Assembly (NCBI GenBank): GCA_963813315.1
Contig: CAWEYO010000017.1
Location: 186,001-250,000, forward strand
From: CAWEYO01 sp963813315
GTDB taxonomy: Bacteria; Pseudomonadota; Alphaproteobacteria; Rhizobiales; Rhizobiaceae
Direction: 5' to 3'
Length of the DNA stretch: 64,000 nt
Both the position numbers and the translations under genes were made by a program. The notes under the pieces were generated by a model. That model was not told where the DNA came from. It saw only the letters and a list, made by a program, of their open reading frames with translations, and did no database searches. Positions 40,477 to 49,739 of this stretch are shown piece by piece (within the stretch, counting starts at the first letter, position 1; each line of letters begins with the position of its first letter).

Positions 40477-40611
40477 GGCGCACATAGCGTGGATAGCGAG
40501 GGATGTCAGCCTTGCAACATCGTGGCGACACCTAATCTCCGGTCGATGCTTTCGCTCTACGTCGCCCCCCTCTGGCCTGCCGGCCATCTCCCCCGCAAGG
40601 GGGGAGATCAG
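40477..40611. repeat. Direct repeat, right copy (135 bases)
   Basis: Right partner of the repeat at 39705-39840, 772 bases apart. It ends 40 bases before recG and starts 13 bases after the hicB stop. Differences from the left copy include one missing A and several substitutions, so the duplication is not brand new. Confidence 0.9.
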
Positions 40612-40651
40612 CTTTCAATGGGGCCTTCGCCAATCGACCACGGTCCCGCTG

Positions 40652-42778
40652 ATGCGCCCTTCCCTGCTCGATCCGCTGTTTGCGCCGATCACCGCGCTGG
40701 AAGGCATCGGGCCGAAGGTCGCCGAGATGATCGCCAAGGTGGTGCCGGCCGACGTCACCGACCGCGACGTCGCGCGTCGGCGACCTGCTGTTCGTGCTGC
40801 CGCATTCGGTGATCGACCGGCGCAACCGGCCGGGCATCGCGCTTTGCGGCCGAAGGCGCGATCGTCACGCTCGATGTGCGCGTCGACCGCCACCAGCCGC
40901 CGCCGCGCGGCAACAGAGTCGTGCCCTACCGCGTCTTTGCGCATGACGACACCGGCGAGATCGCGCTGACCTTCTTCCACGCCAAGCCGGCCTGGCTGGA
41001 AAAGGCGATGCCGGTCGGCGAGCACATCGTCGTCAGCGGCCGCATGGAATGGTTCAACGGCCGCCCGACGATGGTGCATCCCGACCACATCGCGCTGCGC
41101 CGGCGATGCCGACGAGCCTGCCGCTGGTCGAGCCGGTCTATCCGCTGACCGCCGGGCTGTCGGCGAAGGTGCTGCGCCGCGCGATCGGCCAGGCGCTGGC
41201 GCGGCTGCCCGACGCTGCCGGAATGGCAGGATCGAGGACGGTGATGCGCCGCCAGACCTTTCCGGCCTTCGGCGGGGCGCTGACGCGGCTGCACAATCCG
41301 GCCGATCCGATCGATGTCGCCGTCGAGGGCGCCGCCTGGCGGCGGCTCGCCTATGACGAGTTGCTGGCCGGCCAGATCTCGCTGGCGCTGGTGCGCGCGC
41401 GAACGCGGCGGCTGTCGGGCCGGCCGCTGACCGGCGACGGCGCGCATCGTCGAGCAAGATCCGCGCCGCGCTGCCCTATTCGCTGACCGGCTCGCAGGAG
41501 CAGGCGCTGGCCGAGATCAATGCCGATCTCGCCGAGCCCGAGCGCATGCTGCGCCTGCTGCAGGGCGACGTCGGCTCCGGCAAGACGGTGGTCGGCGCTG
41601 CTCGCCATGGCGCGCGCGGCCGAGGCCGGCGGCCAGGCGGCGCTGATGGCGCCGACCGAAATCCTCGCCCGCCAGCATTTCGCGACGATCGCGCCGCTGG
41701 CCGCGCGGGCCGGCCTGAAGGTCGCCATCCTGACCGGCCGCGAAAAGGGCCGCGAGCGCGCCGAAATGCTGGCACGGGCTCGCAGCGCGGCGCGATCGAC
41801 ATCGTCATCGGCACGCATGCGCTGTTCCAGGAAGCGGTGATCTTCCACGACCTGGTGCTGGCGATCGTCGACGAGCAGCACCGCTTCGGCGTGCACCAGC
41901 GGCTGGCGATCACCGCCAAGGGCGACGCGCCGGACATGCTGGTGATGACGGCGACGCCGATCCCGCGCACGCTGGTGCTGACCGCCTTCGGCGACATGGA
42001 CGTCTCGCGGCTCACCGAAAAGCCGGCCGGCCGCCAGGCCGATCCGCACCGTGACGCTGCCGCTCGAGCGGCTGGACGAGCTGGTCGGGCGGATGCGCGA
42101 GCGCCGATCGCGGAAGGCCAGAAGATCTACTGGATCTGCCCGCTGGTCGAGGAATCGGAAGAGATCAAGCTGATGTCGGCGGAGGACCGCTTCGCCATGC
42201 TCGCAGCCGATCTTCGGCGACGCGGTCGGCCTCGTCCACGGCCGCATGAAGCGGGCGCGACAAGGACGAGGCGATGCGCGCCTTCAAGGCCGGCGAGACG
42301 CGCATCCTGGTCGCCACGACGGTGATCGAGGTCGGCGTCGACGTGCCCGACGCGACGATCATGGTGATCGAGCACGCCGAGCGCTTCGGCCTGGCGCAGT
42401 TGCACCAGCTGCGCGGCCGCGTCGGGCGCGGCGACAAGCCGTCGACCTGCGTGCTGCTCTACAAGGCGCCGCTCGGCGAGACGGCGAAGCGGCGGCTGTC
42501 GGTCATGCGCGAGACCGAGGACGGCTTCCTGCATCTCCGAGGAGGACCTGAAGCTGCGCGGCGAAGGCGAGGTGCTGGGCACGCGGCAGTCCGGAACGCC
42601 GGGCTTCCAGGTGGCGCGCATCGAGGTCCATGCCGATCTGCTGGAAGTCGCCCGCGACGACGCGCGGCTGCTGCTGTCGCGCGATCCCGAACTGCAGTCG
42701 GAGCGCGGCGAGGCGATCCGGCTGCTGCTCTATCTGTTCGGGCGCGACGAGGCGGTGCGGCTGCTGCGCGCCGGCTGA
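40652..42778 (+). pseudogene. recG: ATP-dependent DNA helicase RecG, many frameshifts
   Basis: Branch-migrating helicase acting on stalled forks, about 708 residues if repaired. In order: MRPSLLDPLFAPITALEGIG; wedge-domain PYRVFAHDDTGEIALTFFHA and VSGRMEWFNGRPTMVHPDHI; Walker A LLQGDVGSGKTVVGA; DEQH box AIVDEQHRFGVHQRLAI; MTATPIPRTLVLTAFGDMD; ATTVIEVGVDVPDATIMVIE; and QLHQLRGRVGRG. The C-terminus is DEAVRLLRAG. At least seven shifts are present. The mfd-sdhE genes diverge on the other side of the hicAB insert. Confidence 0.9.
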
Positions 42779-42802
42779 ACGGCCGTCGCCGGCAACGGCC
42801 GT
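42779..42802 (+). terminator. Weak hairpin after recG
   Basis: Two copies of the self-complementary word ACGGCCGT, at 42779-42786 and 42795-42802, can pair as an 8-base stem with an 8-base loop directly after the recG stop. No T-run follows. It may aid termination of recG transcription. Confidence 0.35.
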
Positions 42803-42900
42803 CTGCTGGCGGCCGATGCTTGCTGAGCAGTCTGGCGCAGCCCTTGCCGCCTGTCCCCAGCGCCGGTATTCCGGCGCCGACCAAGCCCGGCCGAGATCGA

Positions 42901-43510
42901 TCAGCTTGGCCGCGTCCTCGATGCGTCATCGTCAAGCAGAACGATCTCGGACTTCGGCACATACATCAGGAAGCCGGTCGTCGGGTTCGGCGTGCACGGC
43001 ATGAACACCGCGACGGTCGGATCGTCGCCGCTCTCCAGCTTCTCGTTGATCTCGCTGTCCTTTTCGCTGGCGACGAAGACGATCGACCAGACGCCCTTGC
43101 GCGGATATTCGACCAGGCCGACCTTGCGTGAACATGTCGGCCTTGTTCGACAGCACCGTCTCGAAGATCTGCTTCAGCGCGCTGTAGATGCTGCGCACGA
43201 ACGGCATGCGGTCGAGCAGGTACTCGCCGAAGGAGACGATCGAGCGGCCGATGAAATTGGCGGTCAGGAAGCCGATCAGGGTGATCAGGAACAGCGCCAC
43301 GATCAGGCCGAAGCCCGGCACCGCGAACGGCAGGTAGGTGTCGGGATTGTAGCGCGCGGGGATGTAGGGCTTCACCCAGGAATCGACCCAGCCGATGAAC
43401 GACCAGGCGATATAGGCGGTGATCGCCAGCGGCGCGCAGACGATGAAGCCGGTCAGGAAATAATTCCTGAGCCGGGTCATGCCGGAGAGGGACGTCGCGG
43501 GATTTGCCAT
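42901..43510 (-). pseudogene. DUF502 family membrane protein, frameshifted
   Basis: Inner-membrane protein of unknown function, about 200-230 residues. It starts MANPATSLSGMTRLRNYFLT, with two hydrophobic segments (FIVCAPLAITAYIAWSFIGW and PGFGLIVALFLITLIGFLTA). It continues RSIYSALKQIFETVLSNK and ends near FMPCTPNPTTGFLMYVPKSE. Shifts occur near 43,130 and 43,000 and at the extreme C-terminus, so the stop position is uncertain. It lies between glmS and recG as in other Rhizobiales. Confidence 0.75.
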
Positions 43511-43609
43511 CGTCAGTCGATGACGTTGTGCGCCGCAACATAGGTAGTGCGGCGAACACAATGTTTCGAGAAGCCAGAATGTCGACGCTGCAGCTGCGAC
43601 AGCGCCGCG

Positions 43610-45438
43610 CTATTCGACCGTCACCGACTTGGCGAGGTTGCGCGGCTGGTCGACGTCGGTGCCCATGAACACCGCCGTGTAATAGGCGAGCAGCTGGATC
43701 GGCAGCGCATAGATCATCGGCGCGATGAACTCCGGCACGTCCGGCAGCACGATCGTCTCCATCGTCTTGACGGTCGCCGCCGCCGCGCCCTTCTGGTCGG
43801 TGATCAGGATGATCTTGCCGCCGCGCGCCGCCACTTCCTGCATGTTCGAGACGGTCTTTTCGAAGATGCGGTCATGCGGCGCGATGACGATCACCGGCAT
43901 GTTCTCGTCGATCAGCGCGATCGGCCCGTGCTTCAGTTCGCCGGCCGCATAGCCTTCGGCGTGGATGTAGGAGATTTCCTTGAGCTTCAGCGCGCCTTCC
44001 ATGGCGAGCGGATAGTTGGTGTCGCGGCCGAGATAGAGCACGTGCTTGAACTGCGCGAGCTCGCGCGCCACCTTCTCGATCTGCCTCTCGAGCTTCAGCA
44101 CCTGGCTGGCGAAGCGCGGCGCCTCGGAAAGCTGGCGCACCAGCGCCTTCTCCTCGTCGCGCGTGATCGTCCCGCGCGCCGTCGCCGGCGCGCACCGCAA
44201 GCGACGCCAGCACCGAAAGCTGGCAGGTGAAGGCCTTGGTCGAGGCGACGCCGATCTCCGGGCCGGCCAGCGTCGGCAAGGTCACGTCGGATTCGCGCGC
44301 GATCGTCGATTCGCGCACGTTGACGATGGCGCCGATCGGCATGCCGGCCTTGCGGCAATAGCGCAGCGAGGCCAGCGTGTCGGCGGTCTCGCCCGACTGC
44401 GACACGAACAGCGCAGCGCTGTTCTTCGACAGCGGCATCTCGCGGTAGCGGAACTCCGAGGCGATATCGATGTCGACCGGCAGCCGCGCATAGCGCTCGA
44501 ACCAGTATTTGCCGATCAGACCCGCCAAGATAGGCCGTGCCGCAGGCCGAGATCGCCAGCCGGTCGAGCTTGGCGAAATCGAACGGCAGGTCGAGCGGCT
44601 TCGACGTGCCGTTGGCGAAAGTCGAGATAGTGCGCCAGCGTGTGCGAGATCACCTCCGGCTGCTCATGGATTTCCTTCTCCATGAAATGCCGGTGATTGC
44701 CCTTGTCGACCAGGAAGCTGGTGCCGATCGACTGCTGGCGCTTGCGCTCGACCGGCTCGCCGTCCATGTCGTAGATCTGCAGCCGGTTGCGGCGCACCAC
44801 CGCCCAGTCGCCGTCCTCGAGATAGGTGATGGAATTGGTGAAGGGCGCGAGCGCGATCGCGTCGGAGCCGAGGAACATCTCGCCCTCGCCATAGCCGACC
44901 GCGAGCGGCGGGCCGTTGCGGGCGCCGATGATCAGGTCCTCGTCGCCCTTGAACATGATGGCCAGCGCGAAGGCGCCTTCCAGCCGCTTCAGCGCATTGT
45001 GCGCGGCCTCGACCGGGTCGAGCGCCGCGGGCGAGCTCGCGCGCCACCAGATGCGCGACGACTTCGGTGTCGGTCTGCGAGGTGAAGTCGTAGCCGTCGC
45101 GCATCAGCTCGTCGCGCAGCTCGGCGAAATTCTCGATGATGCCGTTGTGGACGATCGCCACGCCGTTGGAGAAATGCGGATGCGCGTTGGTCTCGTTGGG
45201 CACGCCATGGGTCGCCCAGCGCGTGTGGCCGATGCCGATCGTGCCGTCGAGCGGCTCGCTCTTCAGCAGCTTCTCGAGGTTGACCAGCTTGCCTTCGGCG
45301 CGGCGGCGGGCAAGCGCGCCATGCTCGATGCGTGGCGACGCCGGCCGAGTCATAGCCGCGATATTCGAGCCGCTTCAGCGCATCGACGATCAGCGGCGCC
45401 ACGGGCGAATGCCCGACAATCCCGACAATTCCGCACAT
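43610..45438 (-). pseudogene. glmS: Glutamine-fructose-6-phosphate aminotransferase, frameshifted
   Basis: Makes glucosamine-6-phosphate for cell wall and LPS. The catalytic Cys is residue 2 (MCGIVGIVGHSPVAPLIVDA). The glutaminase part continues EYRGYDSAGVA, GIGHTRWATHGVPNETNAHP. SIS domains give LFVSQSGETADTLASLRYCR, CQLSVLASLAVR, EGYAAGELKHGPIALIDENM and the C-terminal DVDQPRNLAKSVTVE. Shifts occur near 45,350, 45,030, 44,620, 44,525 and 44,180. About 608 residues if repaired. Confidence 0.92.
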
Positions 45439-45571
45439 GCTTTCGCCACCCCTGATTCACACCGTCGCATCGGCCCAGCGGCTTCTTAGGGCGAGTTGCG
45501 CGCGCGCACGAAAGTCACATTCGGTATCGCTTCGATGTCAGTCAGCGTCGTGCCCAGAGCGGCTGAACGAG

Positions 45572-45596
45572 CGCGAGAATTGTCACAACTCTCGCG
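45572..45596 (-). terminator. Hairpin between glmU and glmS
   Basis: CGCGAGA (45572-45578) pairs with TCTCGCG (45590-45596), with a partly complementary loop (TTGT and ACAA). It sits in the 200-base gap after the glmU stop. There is no clear T-run. Terminator or 5' regulatory hairpin of glmS. Confidence 0.4.
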
Positions 45597-45642
45597 ATTG
45601 ACGAAAGCCGGTTCACTTCCTGGAGCTCTAATCTGCACCGGT

Positions 45643-47012
45643 TCACTTTTTCCGCGGCCTGCGGCGAAGCCAGCCTTTCGCGCAGCTGCCTGGCGCGTTC
45701 CGGCAAGCGTCTTCTGGCGGGCGCGGCCGAAGGCCAGCGCATCGTCCGGCACGTCTTCGGTGATGACGCTGCCCGACGCGACATAGGCGCCGTCGCCGAT
45801 CTTGACCGGCGCGACCAGCGCCGAATTGGAGCCGATGAAGGCGCCCGCGCCGATCTCGGTGACGAATTTGTTGAAGCCGTCATAGTTGCAGGTGATGGTG
45901 CCGGCGCCGATATTGGCCTTGGCGCCGATCACCGGCGTCGCCGATATAGGTGAGGTGGTTGACCTTGGCGCCGGCGCCGACCTTGGCCTTCTTGACCTCG
46001 CAGAAATTGCCGACCTTGGCCTTTTCCGCGAGGTCGGCGCCGGGCCGCAGCCGCGCGAACGGACCGACCTCGGCAGCCGGCGCCGACGCTCGCGCCCTCG
46101 AGATGCGAGAAGGCGCGGATCCGGGCGTTCGTCGGCGATCTTCACGCCGGGCGCGAAGAACACGTTGGGCTCGACCATCGTGTCCGGCGCCGATCTCCGT
46201 ATCGTAAGCAGAAAACAACGGTTTCCGGCGCGATCATCGTGACGCCGGCGAGCATCATCTCGCGCCGCTTGCGCGTCCTGCCAGATGCGCTTCGGCCTCG
46301 GCGAGCTCGGCGCGGTTGTTGATGCCGAGCACGCTTTCGAAGCGCGCCTCGGTCGCCACGACCTTCAGCCCCTTGGCTCGCGCGATCTCGACGATGTCGG
46401 TGAGGTAGTATTCGCCCTTGGCGTTGTCGTTGCCGACGGCGTCGAGCAACGCCAGCGCCGACGCTGCCGTCGATCGCCATCAGCCCGCCATTGCAGAAGT
46501 CGATCTTCTTCTCCTCGGCGGAGCAGTCCTTTTCCTCGCGGATCGCCGACGAGCTCGCCGTCCTTTTCGATCAGCCGGCCGTAGCCGGCCGGATTTGGCG
46601 GGCGGAAGCCGATGACCACGACCGCCGCGCCTTCGGCCAGCTTCTTCGCGCGGCTGCCAGAGCGCCGGCCTCGACCAGCGGCGTGTCGCCGAACACGACG
46701 AGCATGTCGTCATAGCCGCGCGCGATCGCCTCGCGGGCGGCAAGCACGGCATGCGCCGTGCCCAGCCGCTCTTCCTGCACAAAAGCTCTCGGCCTTGGCG
46801 GCAAACGGCCGGACGGCCGCCTCGCACCGCCTCGGCGCCGTGGCCGACCACGAGCGCGATGTCGGTCCGCCCCGGCCGCCGCGGCGGCGCGCGCGACATG
46901 CGCGACCATCGGCAGGCCGGCGATCTGGTGCAGCACCTTCGGCAGTCGCGCTCTTCATGCGCGTGCCCTCGCCGGCGGCAAGGATGATCGACAGGCAGCT
47001 TCGTTTGGTCAT
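45643..47012 (-). pseudogene. glmU: Bifunctional GlmU: GlcN-1-P acetyltransferase / UDP-GlcNAc pyrophosphorylase, frameshifted
   Basis: Makes UDP-GlcNAc. The nucleotidyltransferase start MTKRSCLSIILAAGEGTRMK holds the GxGTRM motif. Later pieces are VFGDTPLVEAGALAAARR, GRLIEKDGELV and YYLTDIVEIARAKGLKVVAT. The left-handed helix part gives GAKANIGAGTITCNYDGFNK and GAFIGSNSALVAPVKIGDGA. The end is RERLASPQAAEK with TGA at 45643 once one A of an AAAAA run is removed. At least seven shifts are present. About 456 residues if repaired. Confidence 0.9.
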
Positions 47013-47179
47013 GAGAGATTTGTCCAAGTGGAGGTCTACGGCGAACAGTGAATAGTGAGGGATGAAAGCTAAATAGTGAACGCCCCGATCGGATGACGCG
47101 CACGCGAGTCGACGGCGTTCATCTCATACTCGGTCGCTTTGCCGTTCTCCACCATTCTCCATCCATGATTCACGAAGCA

Positions 47180-47641
47180 TCAGAGCAATCGCGCGTCGAA
47201 TGCAAACCGCGCGCGGGACCGTATGGTGATCCTGGCCGAATCCAGGTGATTGTGATTGATCAGGAAATTCACATCTGGTGAATCCGCAAGAGGCACGACC
47301 GCCGACGGGACGCTGAGAAGCGGATACTGACCTGTACCATGCCATTCATCGCCTAGCCGCTGAGTGTCGGTCTCCTGGCGCTCCCAGCCGACCGGCAGTT
47401 GGCTCAACGAGACTGTTTCCACGCCCAGTGCATCCGGAACGTCGTAAGTTATCATCATCATCTCCGGCAGGAGATCCGGATCCTCGACGTGGACCAGCTT
47501 TTCCAAAACGCATAGCGACGGCGACGTTGCGCAGTAGGTCACAGGGCGGCCTGTCGTGTTCCATCGTCCGTCGAAGAGCAGGCCGTAGCCGCCGTCAAAC
47601 ACGTTGGCATGTTGGACACCCGACAACCGCCATAACAGCAT
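47180..47641 (-). CDS. RES domain toxin (NAD-degrading)
   Basis: 153 residues. RES domain residues are visible: an Arg in LLWRLSG, DGGYGLLFDGRWNTTGRPV with the conserved Arg, YCATSPSLCVLEKLVHVE with Tyr, Ser and Glu, and a C-terminal Asn-rich NFLINHNH segment. RES toxins break down NAD+. The ATG at 47641 shares one base with the antitoxin stop (TGATG); an ATG six codons upstream lies in the antitoxin gene. Intact. Confidence 0.88.
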   Translation of the reverse strand: MLLWRLSGVQHANVFDGGYGLLFDGRWNTTGRPVTYCATSPSLCVLEKLVHVEDPDLLPEMMMITYDVPDALGVETVSLSQLPVGWERQETDTQRLGDEWHGTGQYPLLSVPSAVVPLADSPDVNFLINHNHLDSARITIRSRARFAFDARLL

Positions 47642-48078
47642 CAGGCGGCGGCGCCCCAAGCAATTTTTCCCAGGATTGTTTCGACAACCCGAGCCCCGGC
47701 TTCGGTTTGAGCCAGGACAAGCGGCGTTTCGTCGCCAAGTTCGGTCAATGGGCGCCGAAGCCAGCGGGCCGCCTTTTCCATGTCCCCGAACGTATCTTCG
47801 GCAAGTGTCTGAACGCGCAAGATCCGAACCGCACGGTCGGATTCGTCGACCGTCAGCGGCTGGTTCTTGTCGGCGCGATGGCGACGCGTGCGTTGGGGAA
47901 TGACAAGCCTCTCAACCTCCTGCTCGCTGAGCCCGGCCTTGATCAGTCCTTTGAGCGCTGTCAACGGCAAGCGACTGCGAACCGCAAGAGCGAGATCTCC
48001 CTGCGAGTGAATGGGTGAGCCCAAGACGGCTTGCCCGCCCAGTTTTCGGGCAACCTCTTCGACAATGGCAATGGACAT
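47641..48078 (-). CDS. Xre/MbcA/ParS-type antitoxin
   Basis: 145 residues from ATG 48078 (MSIAIVEEVARKLGG). The N-terminal helical part includes PLTALKGLIKAGLSEQEVER and RLVIPQRTRRHR, the Xre-like region. The C-terminal MbcA/ParS toxin-binding domain is ALRILR-like RAVRILRVQTLAEDTFGDME followed by ARWLRRPLTELGDETPLVLA and TEAGARVVETIL, a hallmark of the family. It pairs with the RES toxin downstream. Intact. Confidence 0.9.
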   Translation of the reverse strand: MSIAIVEEVARKLGGQAVLGSPIHSQGDLALAVRSRLPLTALKGLIKAGLSEQEVERLVIPQRTRRHRADKNQPLTVDESDRAVRILRVQTLAEDTFGDMEKAARWLRRPLTELGDETPLVLAQTEAGARVVETILGKIAWGAAA

Positions 48079-48162
48079 GGCAGGCCTCGCATGCGGCAAT
48101 GTGCTGATAACATAGTCGGCATATTGCCGGACAGCAAGAGGAGACCGCTGGAGCGGTGTCGC

Positions 48163-48903
48163 TCAACCAAGCGCCCCGAGGGCTGGAAATGTCTCGAGCA
48201 ACCAGTAAGCCGCCGTCTGAACGCCTCCGGTTACGAAGAAAATACCAGCAAGCACAAGCATGGCGCCGATTGCTTTTTCCACGCGGCCAAGATGGACGCG
48301 GAAGCGCGACAGGAACCGCATGAAAGCGCCTGAGAACAAGGCTGCGACAAGAAAGGGAATACCGAGACCCAGCGAGTAGGCAGCGAGGAGAAGCGCACCC
48401 TCCCCGACTGTTTCGCGTCCGCCGGCAAGCGTCAGGATCGGACCGAGCACGGGACCGATGCATGGCGTCCAGCCAAAAGCGAAGGCAAGGCCCATGACAT
48501 AGGCAGCCAGCGCGCTTGCGGGTCTGCCTTGCGCCTGGAACCGGGCCTCTCGCGCGAGCAATGGAATGCGCACGACACCAAGGAAGTTCAGCCCCATGAC
48601 GATGATGACCACGCCGGCCACCAGGCCAAGCGGCTCCTGCCAGACCCTCAGCAGTCGCCCGATGCTTGAGGCACCGGCGCCAAGTGCGACAAAAACCGTC
48701 GAAAAGCCGAGCACGAACGCCACGGATGAAGCGACCAGCGCCTTCCTGGCGTGATCGCCCGATCCAGACTCAGCGCGGAAGTCCTCCACCGACACACCGG
48801 CCATGTAGCAGAGGTAAGGCGGCACCAGCGGGAGCACACACGGTGACAGGAACGAAACCGCCCCTGCGGCGACCGCGCTCAAATAGCCAATGTCGACTGC
48901 CAT
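48163..48903 (-). CDS. ccdA: Cytochrome c biogenesis protein CcdA
   Basis: Inner-membrane thiol-transfer protein that carries reducing power from thioredoxin to periplasmic proteins such as apocytochrome c. 246 residues with six membrane segments. The two active Cys are in FLSPCVLPLVPPY (segment 1) and GWTPCIGPVLGP (segment 4). ATG 48903 gives the normal N-terminus MAVDIGYLSAVAAGAVS. Intact. It stands alone, with the toxin-antitoxin genes downstream. Confidence 0.92.
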   Translation of the reverse strand: MAVDIGYLSAVAAGAVSFLSPCVLPLVPPYLCYMAGVSVEDFRAESGSGDHARKALVASSVAFVLGFSTVFVALGAGASSIGRLLRVWQEPLGLVAGVVIIVMGLNFLGVVRIPLLAREARFQAQGRPASALAAYVMGLAFAFGWTPCIGPVLGPILTLAGGRETVGEGALLLAAYSLGLGIPFLVAALFSGAFMRFLSRFRVHLGRVEKAIGAMLVLAGIFFVTGGVQTAAYWLLETFPALGALG

Positions 48904-48993
48904 GCCCGCACTTTGCTTCGCCCAATAATTGTCGCGACGCATATAGCCGCGTTGGGCGCTGCGCTCCAATCACCATTGCGTGGCATGTCGTCG

Positions 48994-49325
48994 CTAGTGG
49001 AACGAATTTGACGTTCGCATCCCATTTGACATCACGCGTCGATTGCGAATGTCAAATTCAAAGTTCCACTAGTGTGGCGAATCCGAAATTCGTATTACCT
49101 TGGAGCGAGGCTAAGATCGAATTTCGGATTCAAAGCCACACTACCAGCTTATTGAATTGAGTGTGGTTTACGGATTTGAAGTTCCTGAACGCGGATGCCA
49201 TGGAAATGACAGGAACTTCAAATCCACCACACTAGAATCATATGTTTGCCAGTGGTCCGTTGATTCTAACATTTGCCTGAATGGCCTGTATCAATGGGAT
49301 GCGAATGTTAGAATCGGACCACTAG
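48994..49325. repeat. Tandem array of four related hairpin elements
   Basis: Four units of about 75 bases: 48994-49072, 49069-49142, 49161-49234 and 49251-49325. Each begins (CT)AGTG and ends CACTA(G/C), and each is a long imperfect palindrome. Units 1 and 2 point one way, units 3 and 4 the other. Arm sequences differ (AATTTGAC in unit 1, AATCCGAAATTCG in unit 2, GGATTTGAAGTTCC in unit 3, GATTCTAACAT in unit 4), but within each unit both arms match. In each unit one arm carries 2-4 extra bases between end and inner arm (CAAA in units 1 and 2). Units 1 and 2 share the CTAG between them. Confidence 0.92.
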
Positions 49326-49739
49326 AGCAGCGGACGCACCGATGGAATCGGTGCTGCTCCTCTATCCTTGATGCTCTGGCCGGAACGCATCGCGCCCCCG
49401 CGCCATGCCGTCCCTCAGACGATGCCCGGCGGGAATTGCCTGATCGGCGGAGCGTTTCCGCCTCCCTCCGAGCACCGATCGCGGAGCTACTCGTTACAAT
49501 CGCGACCGCCGAAAGCTAGTCGCATTTGGTGAACAAACTCCTACCCATTTAGACCATTTGCCAATTGCTTAATGAACTCGTTCAACGATTCGTCAACGCT
49601 TTCCGGTACATTGGCAGGTTGCATGACGATGGATCATGCGAGCATACGTTACATCTTGCAACGGTTCGTGACTTGCTAGCACGGTCCGCCCTATGAAGAT
49701 GGTTTGCAAATGCCGGGCCCATCGCGTTGAGGATTGTTA
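49326..49739. other. Gene-free stretch ahead of tamA
   Basis: No supported gene. A small perfect hairpin GCACCGAT/ATCGGTGC stands at about 49,336-49,354 inside a TAGAGCAG ... CTCTA element. AT-richer DNA from 49,500 to 49,720 probably holds the tamA promoter, but no clear -35/-10 pair can be assigned. Confidence 0.5.

Noticed and set aside
48994..49325. CRISPR array
   Set aside because: There is no constant repeat separated by unique spacers. The units are long palindromes with variable arms, and no cas gene is near.
49157..49519. 120-codon ORF running across hairpin units 3 and 4
   Set aside because: The frame is made of palindrome sequence and has no protein character.
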